From the NCBI GenBank assembly GCA_000697355.1, contig JNEN01000871.1, forward strand, positions 1 to 64,000: DNA of 64,000 nt, read 5' to 3'. The notes below the pieces were generated by a model. That model was not told the DNA's origin and ran no database searches. It saw only the letters and a list, made by a program, of their open reading frames with translations. Position 1 is the stretch's first letter, and the number at the start of each line of letters is the position of its first letter. The position numbers and the translations under genes were made by a program. This document shows, piece by piece, positions 1-11,479 of this stretch. Origin of the DNA: Syncephalastrum monosporum B8922. Its lineage: Eukaryota > Mucoromycota > Mucoromycetes > Mucorales > Syncephalastraceae.

Positions 1-2990
1 ATGGCACATTTCCGAGCTTCTATGTCGGTCGTCTATGCTCAAAGCCATCTCGAGCGCGCGCTTAGCCTGTCGAAACTCCATCTGAGCCACCCGTAGCATA
101 TCGTCGACGGAGAGGGTGTTTTCGGTCTGTTGCGCTTGGACGAAGCTTTCGTAGGTCATGGGTGCAGCGGACCAGCACCAGCTCTGCTGCTCGGGTCTGT
201 AGATGAGGGGTGGTGGGGTAGACATATTGAGGAAGGCCTTGAAGCGGTGCTGGAAACGCGTCCGCTCGTCGTCAAAGCGAAGTTTCGGGATCACCAGCTG
301 ACCTGACTTGGTGACAGCTGTCAAGAGCTGGATGACGCCTTTGCTGACGCCATTGCATGCCTCGTTGATCAGTCGTTGACTTTGCAGACGTTCAATGCTG
401 AGCTCAAGGTCCGCCTCCGCCGCAGAGTTTTGGGGTTTCTTTCCCTTGGCCAACTGTTGCTGCTGCTGCTGTTGGAGCGCTGCGTTTTTTTGATCTATGA
501 TTCAAAATGTGAGCCGGGTGACCAAGCGAGATGCAAGATGCTGCATACATTGGAAGCGTTGCGTTTGGAGCACATTGGCCAGCCGGGTCAAGAAACCAGC
601 ACGCGTCTCCAGCAAGTACTGGAGATACCTTGCAAAATGTTAGCAGGAAGTTGTGACCCAGTTCCCAGTTATATACCTATATATCATGGGATACTCGTGC
701 AGACCAAAGAGCTCAAGCTCAAATCCTAACACCAGGATGAGTTCGACCAAGTCGGATTTGACTTCATAAGCCCAGGATGAGAAGTAATAGGGCGGGTCAT
801 CGTAGTTCTATAAATAGAGCCGATGAGCATCCAATCTGACGATGTTGAAATATATCTTACCATTAGTTTGTGCAATTCAACGTCCACAGAGATAGCCTTC
901 AAGCATTTGTGAGGAACAGCTTAGATGCGCGTTTCGGGATAGCATACCTCTTCTTGCAGGACTTCCCACTCGCCTATCACTTTGCAGAGGATTCTTCGCT
1001 GTCGGCTTCGGTTGTGACATTGAATTTTAAAGTAGTCGACAAAGGGCTACAAAAGTTAAAAAAAACCATTGAGTGGGAGCATAGAGAAAAGTTTAATTCA
1101 CTCACGAGAGATGCCTTGTTCAAAAAGTCGTTCAAGATACCTCGCAGACGACTGACGTCTTCTTCTTCGAGCGCAGCTGGATACGGGTAGGTTATAGAAA
1201 ACAGCCAAGCGGGAGGCTGCAGCAGTTCGCGGATGGCTGTAGATACTAATTCGGCTGGTGTTATTTTGCCAAAGACACATTGATCATGGAAGAACAAAGT
1301 CTGTCCCCCCAATCAGGTGAGTCTCGATTCATTGAAGAAGAGATGGTGCTCTTACATTGAGTTTTGCGCGAGAAAAGGCATCGGGGTAAGGTTGTGCGCC
1401 TCCAAAAGCTCTGAAGAAGTTCTGTGCAGCCCAAAGTTAGTTCATGGCACATGGTGAAGCGTCTTATCGTGAAGCTGTACCTTGAGAGAGCTAATAGACG
1501 GATATTTGGTCACATCACACACGGTGCAGAGCCGCTCAAGGATATCTTGATAGCGTTTCAATGACTACAGGACAAACATTAAGTAAAAAATAAAAAGAAA
1601 AAGAAAAGGGGAGACCATGGCATTCATGCATACCTCCTCATCGGACTCCAGGCGGATAGGGCGTGGCGGCGCCTGAGACGTTAATTTCCGGTTGATATTT
1701 TCATCAAAGGCTGATCTTTCATAAGTACGCGTACACACCCTCGGAACCTATGTGCCTTACCTCCTTCGACGGGCGTGCCTGTACCGATCGTTTCGGCAAT
1801 GCTAGGCCCCTGGTTGACGCCTCGGATGAGGTCCAGAACCTTCTCAAGCTCGAGCTTTGCTTCATTTAAATGGGTGCATTGGGGTTGAGCCAGATAAATG
1901 AGAGCATAGGAATAGCGCTTTCGCGCCTCCAGCCGGCTGTAAAGTGCGTGGAGTGCTGCTTCTGTGTAACCTGAACCAGCAAAACAAGTGTTCCGACCTC
2001 AGCGTCCTGACTGATAAGCGCCCCCATTCTGCACTCCTACCTGTTTTGTTGATAGTAGTTTTGTTCTGGATCAGCTTTTCGAGGTGGAATAGCGCACTGT
2101 CAACTTCGTTGAATATCAGCTGGTCCGGGTATTGCTCGTAGAGTGAGAGGCCAAACAGGTTGGTAGTAAAATCCTCTTCCTAGAGGCGGAAGTGTCAGTC
2201 GCGGATGGCATCCCCATTTGCCCAGTCTGAAGGGACTTACCTCATACACGTTGCCCAAGGTCATCTCACTCCACACTAGCTGGCAACATCGGACGGTAGC
2301 GAGAATATAAGCTTTCAACACGGTATAGATGACGTCGACAGGATCGTCCATGTTGAGGTTGGCAGGCGGTTCGGTGGCCAAGGTCGGAACGTGATGGAAA
2401 TAGAGACAGGTGTAGATGGTTTGCGAGAGCGAGTGGCCCGACATCCACGCCATCTTGTCTGGTTTAATATTGACCTTTAAAACTGGTTTTCTCTCTCTTT
2501 TCACTCACCTCGCAGCTTAGCAAACGGTCCATGATCCAGAGCAGCTGCTGGGGTGTTAGGCGCTGCTGGACGTCGAATGGGCTTGTGCTCGTATTCTCGA
2601 GGACCATGCCCGTATCCATTTTGGGATCCATGATCTCGATAGCGCTCATCGCATCGTAGAGGGTGAACGACTGCAGGTGGAGCAGCTGGCCGTGCTTGAA
2701 ATCTAAGCGAAGCAAGGAGCACGGACACAGTGCACAGGGTCAGTATGCCGGCATAGCCATGACGCAGAGAGGCGGAGGCGTACCGTGGGTTGCCCTGTCA
2801 AAGAGCTCGGTAATGTCCTTCCACCGGGTAGCCATGGGGTTATCCTGGTCGTGATCGGAAGGCCCGGTAGGCAAGTCAATGTTGAGATCAGAGATCGCCT
2901 CTGTTGTTTTGCGGGTGAGTCAGTCTGTGGCCCGGTTGCCGACGAGGCGCATGCCACTCTACCTCGAAGATCATTTATGTTGTCGGCCAT
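1..2990 (-). CDS. NAA35: NatC N-terminal acetyltransferase auxiliary subunit NAA35/Mak10 (3' end cut by window)
   Basis: Large auxiliary subunit of the NatC complex, which acetylates the N-terminal Met of proteins starting Met-hydrophobic on the ribosome. The start is the ATG at 2990; exon 1 is only nine codons plus one base. Exon 2 resumes near 2901 with the acidic 'AISDLNIDLPTG' stretch. The family hallmark EIMDPKMDTGM lies near 2600-2650, followed by a 'GHSLSQTIYTCLYFHH' exon near 2400-2450, both closely matching animal NAA35. Many short introns split the rest. At the left edge the frame reads 'MSTPPPLIYRP' and then 'MEFRQAKRALEMAL', which corresponds to the last ~60-100 residues of the family, so only the extreme C-terminus is missing. 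It is divergent from SF3A3. Identification is firm; the middle exons were not traced individually. Confidence 0.9.
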
Positions 2991-3323
2991 GGTGGAAAGG
3001 ACACTCTTGTTCGTGTTCGTGCGTGGTCGTGTTTCTCACACACAGCTCAGGTGTATGCAGTGAGAAGAGCGATGTCGGCTTGAACGCTGTGTGGTGGTTA
3101 CGCGTGCTTCTGCTTCGGAGGCGAGGCGAGGCAAGTCGAGTCCAGAGGGAGTGCAAATGGAGGTCTGCGCCCGTGCAGGTGCCCGCCAGACGCGGGCTTG
3201 AGAGATTTCCCGCTTTGGCAGCTGCTGTGACTGAATCAGTCGTCTGCCTCTTTTCCTCTCTTCCTCTCCTCTCTCGCCTCTCTCGCCTCTCTCGTCTCTT
3301 TCGTTTCTTTCCCTTCTGCCGCC
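2991..3323. promoter_or_regulatory. bidirectional promoter between NAA35 and SF3A3
   Basis: A 333-bp spacer between two divergent start codons. It includes a pyrimidine-rich tract with tandem TCTCGCC-like units (about 3262-3310) just before the SF3A3 ATG, which sits in a GCCGCCATGG context. No TATA box is obvious. Open frames crossing it look like composition shadows. Confidence 0.5.
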
Positions 3324-5114
3324 ATGGACAACATCCTCGAGCAACAAAGAGCGTAAGCCTCCCTCCCTTACTTTTCCTATTTGCCTTTATTGATGGATCC
3401 TAGTGCACACGAAGATGCCGAGCGTCTGGAGCAGGCCATGGTCGATTATAGCATGCACGATTCGAAAACCCATCGCGAAAAGCTCTTGAAAGAGCACGTC
3501 ATGGACCGATTTCTCTCTCGGATCGCCGACAAGAGCCAGCGTTTGCTCGATCTCTACGCTGACCACGAAGGGTACGTCTCGCACCACGCGATCGACTTCC
3601 AACTGACTTGATTTGCTCTAGTCTGCGCCAATCCGAAATCGAAGCGCTGTCAGGCACCTCGGAATTCAGCGAATTCTACGAACGCTTGCGAGTCATCAAA
3701 GATCACCACCGTAAATTCCCCAATGAGGCGGTGGAGCCGCCAGAAATGGAGTTCATTCGCATGAACCAAGAACACAACGATGACGATTACGAAGGTCAGT
3801 ATTGCGGTGGCGCCAGTATTCTGTATTCTCGTCTCACCATGACACTAGAGCTTGACAAGCAGTTCTCTGGCGAAGAAGGCTTCGGCCGTTACCTCGATCT
3901 TATTTCGTTACATAATCTGTTTGTTAACCTCAAAGGCATCAAGCGGCTCGATTATCTGCAGTATCTCGACGAGTTTGATAATTTTGTTGACACATACCCC
4001 AAGGCTGTCAAATACACGGCGCCTTACAGAGAGTAAGTCGTTTTCAGATCGAAGCACACCCTTTTGCTCATTCAAAAGTTAGGTATCTAAGCCAATTGCG
4101 ATCCTACCTTGAGTCTTTCTTCCGCCGCGCACATCCGCTCTTTGACCTCAAAACCCTCCAACAGAAAGCACAGCAGGAAGTCGATGCAAAGTTTGACAAG
4201 GGCGAGATGCCAGGGTGGGAAGATATCGCTGACAAAGAAAGTCAGGGTATTTTCTGTGAAGCATGTAAGTCGAACCACGTGCTATGGCTATTTCAGCGTG
4301 TGCTCACCGGCTCGCGCAGGTCAAAAGAACTTTCCCAAGCAAACGGTGTACGACCACCATCTGAAGGGAAAGAAACACATCAAAGCACAAGAGCGGTTAC
4401 AAGCATCACAAAAGAGCGCAGAGGCGAACGGAGACGCGAATGGCAACGGCAAATCGGACAAGAACAAGACGACCGCGTATGAAGAAGCCTTGATCTCGCT
4501 GTACACAGAGGCGCTGTCTGATTTCCGAGAAGAGACCAAAGCGAACGTGGAGCGGAAACAGGCATTGACGGACAAGGAGCGTACGCTCGAGCAGGAGCAA
4601 GAGGAAGTCGATTTGGGAGAGCAGGAATCGGACGAGGACGACGAAGACCGCATCTACAACCCGTTGAAGCTGCCTCTGGGTTGGGATGGCAAGCCTATCC
4701 CGTACTGGCTGTACAAACTGCACGGCTTGGGTGTCGAGTATCCCTGCGAGATCTGTGGCAACTATGTCTACATGGGCCGGAAAGCGTTTGATAAGCATTT
4801 CCAAGAGTGGCGTCACGCGCACGGCATGCGGTGCCTGGGTATTCCCAACTCGAGACATTTCCACGAGATTACAAAGATTGACGACGCGTATACTTGTAAG
4901 TCATTGCGTGATACGATACGTCATGGCTCTAACCATGTGTCTCTCTTTTCCTTTTTTCTTTTTTTGTTCGTTCCCATCAGTGTATGAGAAACTCAAGTCG
5001 GAAGGCCAACAAGAAGACTTCCGGGCGGACACCATGGAAGAATATGAGGACGATGAGGGTAATGTATTCAACAAAAAGACGTACGAAGACCTCCGGCGGC
5101 AGGGTATCATTTAA
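3324..5114 (+). CDS. SF3A3: splicing factor 3A subunit 3 (SF3a60/Prp9)
   Basis: Subunit of the SF3a complex of the U2 snRNP, needed for pre-spliceosome assembly at the branch point. Seven exons keep frame throughout: 3324-3352, 3404-3571, 3622-3794, 3849-4032, 4083-4264, 4320-4895 and 4981-5114, giving 481 residues (human protein 501). The N-terminus MDNILEQQR matches the family start METILEQQR. A C2H2 finger spans exons 5-6 (FCEACQKNF then HHLKGKKH). The C-terminal U1/matrin-type finger begins YPCEICGNYVY and ends in a conserved EWRHAHGMRCLGIPN stretch. A charged, Glu-rich linker lies between the fingers. An AATAAA-like signal follows the stop at about 5130. Confidence 0.97.
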
Positions 5115-5533
5115 AATGGCTGTCACCAATAAAATTATGTCATGGATCACATCGAGATAGAGCAGTATTTATTGCCCGCGTTAGATGCTTCCGAAATGCA
5201 GGGACAGACTGTATGCGTATCATCCATATAAGACTGGACATGTGTGGATGAATGGCGAAAATGGCGCACTGCATATACAGTACTTCACACTTGTACTTGA
5301 GGTCCGCCTAAGCCCACTCTCATATCCCTTAGGTCCTCTCCCTCACCCCCCTTATTCTGCCATATACCTATTAGAATTAGACATGTCAAGCGACTTTCTT
5401 ATCTTGTTGTCGTGGACAATAACTTAATAATGAATCTATCACTTGCTTTTTATAAAAGAAAGCATGCGCTCTTTTTTTGATTCGACGACTTCCATTCTTT
5501 TTCTCCTCGTCTCTTTTCCATAGAATTCTCGAC
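5115..5533. other. intergenic, no gene seen
   Basis: This is the 3' region of SF3A3 and the upstream region of the antiporter. It holds a polyadenylation-like AATAAA soon after the SF3A3 stop and a pyrimidine-rich run just before the next ATG. No further coding potential is visible. Confidence 0.5.
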
Positions 5534-7699
5534 ATGTCTGTAGACGAGACCGTGTCGTGCATAGCAGCTGTATTCGGAGGGTTCATATTATGCTATGGTC
5601 TTTGCTCGCTTGTCATCAAGGAGCGCTTGTACATATCTGAAGCCTGTAAGTCCTACTTGCTAATATAACGTCGATGACGTTGATCGAGGGTGGTACTGAC
5701 ATACGAGAAGTTGTGGCAGTGCTTTGCGGCATCCTTGTCGGGCCTTATGGTTTTAGGCTTGTTGTGGTGGACGAATGGGTCTCTCGTGTTGATTTCACGC
5801 GCGAGTTTTGCCGTGTCGTTATTGCCATACAAGTATGTTCATATATGAAAGATAAGCATAATGAAGTGTGCGCAGATTGAGACATATAGCAACGAGGCTA
5901 ACTCCGTATATGTAGGTTATGGCAGCTGGTGTTGCATTACCAAAGGCTTATCTGCGTAAAGAAGATCTTTCCTTACTTGTTCTTCTCGGACCTGTCATGG
6001 GGTGGATGTGGTTGGCCAGCGCAGCATGCGTCTACTACGTAATTCCCAAGCTCACGTTTGTAAGTGGCACAAGAAATTCATGCAACGTTCAATAGCGTTA
6101 ATCACGCATTCACCGTATTCTATGTCCTTATATAGCTTGAGTCTCTGATGATCGCCTCCTGCTTCACACCAACAGATCCAGTAAGTATCCGCGAGACTAA
6201 CTCAAGTCGTCAACGGCTGAGCAGGACATATTTTGTGTAGGTCCTTGCGAATTCCATTGTCCAAGGGCATTTTGCCGAAAAGTATGTTCCTTCGCATGTA
6301 CGAAACATCATATCAGCAGAAAGGTATGTAGAGGCAGATATTCATCATCTACATTACTTTTTGTTTGGATCCCGGACTTACTTGCTTCACGGGACAAATT
6401 TTACAGTGGTGCCAACGATGGTCTCGGTTACCCATTCTTGTTTTTGGCCTTGCTTTTGATGCGGCTGCCAACTCACGAGGCACTGACAACTTGGTTTTTG
6501 GACATCATCTTGTATGACATCGTGTATGCCGCTGCTCTCGGTTTCGTGGCGGGATATGTTGCGCGCGTTCTGCTGCGCTACGCACAAGAAACGTAAGTTT
6601 TCAGTTGTCTTCTTTATGCATTTAAAAGGGGGAATTGCCAATTGCTTCACTCACGTGGTGTGTTGCAACATATCAGGAACCTCATTGACAGTGAGTCATT
6701 TCTTGTCTATGCCGTGGCTCTCGCGGTAAGCTCACCTCATCTCCCTATATATAACGTCAGCCGTTGTGTAGATGAATGCATTACGCATCACTGACCACCA
6801 TACGATAGTTATTCCTCATGGGCACAGTTTCCCTCCTGGGTAGCGACGATCTCTTTGCGTGCTTCATCGCCGGAAATTCGTTTACGTGGGATGACTGGTT
6901 CCGTGTAAAGACAGAACAGTCCCATTTGATGGCGGCAAGTACATATTTTGCCGTGCATTATATCCTGCATGAAATTCATCTTGGAATATTTCTATTTAGA
7001 CGGTTGATATGCTCCTAAACTTGAGTATTTTCATCTACATTGGCTGCACCATGGTAAAAAGGCACCGCCACAGTTGATTTTGGAACAGCATGACTGACCG
7101 ATACTATTCCAGCCCTGGTCCTCTTTTGTAAACACTGCACTTGGTCTAACTGTGCAGCGCCTCCTCTTTTTGGCTCTACTTGTCCATTTATTTCGACGGC
7201 TACCAGTGATCACTGCATTATACAAATGGATACCTGCCATACGCACATGGCGTGAGGCGGTGTTTTCGGGGTGGTTTGGACCCATGGGTGTTGGATCAGT
7301 GTTTTACGCCATGGTTGCCCTGGAACAGCTCGATCCGGAAGGGCCCCACGCATACGCACGTGCGCTCATGGAACCCATTGTATACTTTATTGCTTTTACG
7401 TCTATCATTGTTCATGGCGTGACAATTCCTTTATTTTTCATGGGCAAGCTTGCTACACAATCCTGGTCAGACCTTCCACGGACACGCTGCTATGTCAATG
7501 AAGACTCCAGCGAATCCCTACATTACAATCCATCAATGCTTGAGGTAAGCCTGAACTTTTATTGAATGGATGTCATGTTAAAATATATACATATCCTTAC
7601 ACACTGATTATCAAACCTATATAGCAGGCTGATAATCTCTCGACATATGGTACCCTCTCCATCTACTCGGAAGATTCTAAAATAATATGTAATGAATAG
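5534..7699 (+). CDS. fungal Na+/H+ antiporter, Nha1/Sod2 (CPA1) type
   Basis: Plasma-membrane or endomembrane exchanger that trades cytosolic Na+ (or K+) for H+. It is built from about eleven short exons, starting at ATG 5534. Joined exons read LLCGILVGPYGFRL in an early helix, then the family motif TPTDPVLANSIVQG (6165-6270), then SAESGANDGLGYP (6325-6430), which carries the Asn-Asp pair used for ion exchange in this family. Later helices include GSDDLFACFIAGNSFTWDDW and WFGPMGVGSVFYA. The protein ends soon after the last membrane segment with a short tail, closer to S. pombe Sod2 (under 500 residues) than to S. cerevisiae Nha1 with its long cytosolic tail. Stop TAG is at 7697-7699. The family is secure; substrate preference is not readable. 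Confidence 0.93.
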
Positions 7700-9191
7700 A
7701 TACTTTCAGCACCAGTTAGGTGTTTACTACTGTCCTTTTTCGTTAAGCGTATTATTATTACATGTGAGCAAAGTCGTAGGAATGGATCAACTACTGTATC
7801 TATGTATGCTTTTCTATACAGTACATAAATGTTCATCACACGGATAAGGCATACAAAACAGCGCTGCTTTTCATTTTCACGCATTTTATCGCTCTCTCCT
7901 CGTAATACAATATGCATATACTGTATGTGTCTCTATTAATGTGTAAAGCTTGGGGTTGCCAGGGTTGTGAATCGTCGTCTATGTTCATTCCAATATTGGG
8001 AGACGAGCGGATAGCGCGTGACCCCTTGAAAATCCGAATAGATTAATGCTTCTAACTTTTTCTCGTTGGCTCTGATCATGCTCCCCTTCGTATAGTGTGT
8101 GTCAGTAGGTTGTCTTCATATACGTCGGCCTATGATGTGTCAGGTTGTCTATGGTCTTCCACTAGTTACGAGATGATCGTTAGCCTTTTACCACGTAGAG
8201 GTTAAGTGCAAACTTCGCCTGGTGGTTTCAATATGGCAATCGTGTCATCCCCTCAATAAAAAGGCAATTTGTTTTGTGGTATATTTGAAACCCTAGCGAG
8301 ATTGGTGGATGCTTACATGTCCAGATATATAAAGACGTTAAATTATGTGCCAAGCTTCTGGTTTTCAGGATCAGGCGATGACGTCTGTAAATAGCCCCTA
8401 CTACACAACTACTTTTTATTCATGTTTCTAATTTAGTCGACTGCGAGCCTCTTTAGCATCTATTTCAACTACACGACGTCGAGGTGCCTCTTACAGTATC
8501 TGCTTTTAACAGATATGTTATTTGAAAGTATGAAGATGTCATCTATGTACGTACTCTAATGCTTTATATAACCTAATTTACGAACCTGCGCTTCTCGCCG
8601 CCAATAAATCAGACCAGAAGCTACCGGCTGTCATTGGTGTGGACAGCTTGACCAACGAAACAAGAGAAAGCAGCCAGTAGTCTGCGATTTCGAAGTTGAT
8701 GGAAGCTCTGCGAAGAAATATTAAAGCTGGACATTTTTTCATCCGTGTTGACGAATATTTTATCAGCCAGGCGTGCTTGAGGTGCATTCAGAAAGGAGGG
8801 CTCGCCAAGACGGAACGCATGACAAGAGCTGGTAACGATGGAAGACAAATATTACGTGGCAAGCGCTGATTATCACAGCAAACATACATCCACCGTGATG
8901 AAACGGCTGCACACAACACCATACTATAAGGAAGATGGTTACATATGAGCTGTACCTTCATCATTTATTTCCGCGGCGATGATCCTTTATAGCACGAGAA
9001 AGCGGTAAGCCACGCGAGGTCCATCATCATACAGCAAGCACGCATGAAGATAGCTCCTGAGATAGGGTAGCTCGGACAGACAGGCCCGTACAGTTTAAGA
9101 CGTGCAGTAATAAACAATTAACATTGAACTTGTTGCAATGATAAGAGAGGGTAATATGGTACATACATTGTCTATTCATCTCTATGTGATC
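7700..9191. other. long intergenic region, no gene seen
   Basis: About 1.5 kb between the antiporter and ribokinase 3' ends. It is AT-rich, with only short non-conserved open frames. The longest pair on the minus strand (8578-8848) overlap each other and show no recognisable family. Confidence 0.4.
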
Positions 9192-10371
9192 CTAGTTTTG
9201 CTTCAGTCTTTCCTGTACCTCCGTCAAAAGAGGCACTGAGATCATGGCACCGTCGCGTTCGACGGCAATCGAAGACGCTACGTTGGCCTCCTCGAGCGCA
9301 AGCTGAGCCCGAACAAAATAGTCCTCCTTGCTAGCGCGGACAAAAGCAGCAAGGAAGTAGCCGACAAAGGTGTCACCCGCACCCGTCGTGTCCTTGACCT
9401 GCACTTTGCGCGCAGGCACGACAAAGTCACGCACTTGACCGTTCTCCTGGAACTTGGCCACGACGCCTTCGCCACCCAATGTCAGGATGACGCCCTTCAT
9501 ATGGTTGAAGGCCGCCAACAGCTCGGCAGCGAGTTCGATGCCCTTCTTTTGAGGTGCGTCGCGACCATGCAGCTCGCGATAGAGATCGTCGGCCTCATGC
9601 TCGTTCACGACAAGGATGGTCACCTTGTCAAAAGGAAATTCTTGGACGATACCGGGGGTGAGGGGAGCAGGGTTGAAGATGATATCCAGGCCCTTCTCGG
9701 CTGCTAATTGCATGATCGCGCCACCTTGGCTGATCTCGTTCTGCATCAGGACCCAGTCTCCTTGGCCAAAGTGCTCCATCACGGTCGCAGCATCTTCTTT
9801 TGTGTAGGTGCCATTGGTGCCGGGGAAAAGGACGATGCAGTTATCACCGGTCTCGCTACTGACCTGAATGAAGGCACGTCCGTTGCTCTGGGGGTTCGCA
9901 GAGTGAGCGAAGAGGTACACATCCCGTGGACCCAACTTACCTCATCCTCGGCAATTCTGGTATACGTCATATCAACGCCATTCTCGACCATGTAGTCCTT
10001 GACCTACACAATATACTGAGTACATAGTAAAACGAGGCCGCAGATCAATGACATACCCATTTGGCGTCGTTGCCGAGCTTGCCACCGTGGAAGACGGATC
10101 CACCGGCCTAGAGTGACGCGTTAGAGACACAGACGCGCCCTTCCACATGGTGAGTCGTTTAGGTTTACCTTTGCAATAGCCATGGACTGATTGGCCCCTG
10201 TCTCCAGCGTCAGTGCCTTGGATGAATGCAGGAATGCTGGGGTTTACCTTTTCCGCCTGCACGGACGTAGAAGTCAGTGGACGAGAGAGTCTCGCCGGAC
10301 TTGCAGATATGAGGGACGGTAAAGAACTGGTCGAGATTGAAGGAGCCGTAGTTGAGAATCTTGCCCACCAT
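9192..10371 (-). CDS. RBK1: ribokinase (PfkB family)
   Basis: Phosphorylates D-ribose with ATP to ribose 5-phosphate, feeding the pentose phosphate pathway and nucleotide synthesis. ATG at 10371 opens the PfkB pattern VGKILNYGSFNLDQFF. The first signature GGKGANQSMAIAKAGG is assembled across three introns, with HGGKLGNDAKW after it. The last, long exon (from about 9920) carries the NEHEA (NxxE) metal/phosphate motif and the second PfkB signature DTTGAGDTFVGYF with the catalytic Asp. Four introns are all phase-consistent. Total length, about 320 residues, is normal for the family. It is divergent from the CDC4-like gene, with 1.1 kb between the starts. Confidence 0.95.
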
Positions 10372-11479
10372 TATGAAGTACCAAGTATATCGCGGAAAAG
10401 GCGCGGAAAATCGCCATGGAAGCGGATCGGGAGGGCATATATTCACACGGTGCGGAGAAAAATGTTGAATAAGCAGAACACAGAACGGGGGCATCGCACC
10501 ACATTTCCATTCATTCATGTAAAGAGAAAAAAAAACTATCCTAACCCTTAACATATCAAATAGTATTCGCCACAGTTCTACTTGTGATTTCGTTCCTCTA
10601 TTGAGGAGGCAATCCTGCAGCCTATCCACATGTAAGCACCCTTCTTCTCAATCCTTTCGATACCCTAACCTATCCCTGCTGTTCTCCAACCAGACCCATG
10701 TATCCACCCGTAACCCCCCCCCATCGCATTGTTACTGTACACAAATATCGGATTGCCAATATGTATGAAAGGGACACTCTGTGATGGGCTAAGGACGGGT
10801 GAGGGGAGGAAGCCAGAAAAATAATGCCGCAATTTGTTATATGTGTGTTTGTTTTCATCCTTTTAATGTAGGAGAAAGTAGGGCCACGCACGTATTGGAT
10901 CGAGCTTTGGACCGGTCTTAGATATCTAGAAGAATGTACGTATCAGAGTGAGAGAGAGCGAGAGAGTGGGGTGCGGAAAACGACAACATTCTATATGTAT
11001 AAATGATGCAAGAGAGGGTGAATGAACGTTTATTGGGGTTTTTGTTCCCGACAAGAGAAAGCAAGCCGCCTATCTTTCTCTTTATAGACACTTGGAGTTC
11101 CCCGTCCCGCCTTCAATTCGGTTGTTGTGTGGCCACTCTTGTCTATCTGTCTGTCTATCTGTCTGCCTGCCTGTCTGTCACTCTCTCGGTCATCCCCCCC
11201 TTCTTCCTTTCTTCGTTTCTTCCTTCTTCAGTGTGGCATGCGGCTCGTCTAATCTTCTGCCTATTGGAAAACAAGATTTAACAACAAACGGATCATTCCT
11301 GCCCTGCTCTTTTACTCTCTCGGTTGTCTTATTTGATATTTGTATATACCTTTACTCTCGCACTTTGCTTCCGTCTATTTGTGCTCTTCTTAACCCCTTC
11401 CCTTTTTCTATCCTTCTGTTCACTGTCTCTTTCCTTTCCTCTTCTCTTCTCTTTTCCTTTCACCTTCGTTCTCCTTGTT
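10372..11479. promoter_or_regulatory. divergent promoter region of ribokinase and CDC4-like gene
   Basis: 1.1 kb without genes. It contains a C8 run near 10716, a GA-rich patch (about 10945-10975) and a TCTG/TGCC microsatellite (about 11141-11180). A very long pyrimidine-rich tract covers about 11190-11475, the likely transcribed leader of the CDC4-like gene. An open frame runs through this tract from 11324 in the CDC4 frame, but its composition is pure leader-like Leu/Phe/Ser. Confidence 0.45.

Noticed and set aside
2879..3403. 174-codon plus-strand frame across the NAA35-SF3A3 promoter
   Set aside because: Runs over the NAA35 first exon and the pyrimidine-rich SF3A3 leader; composition is that of the leader tract.
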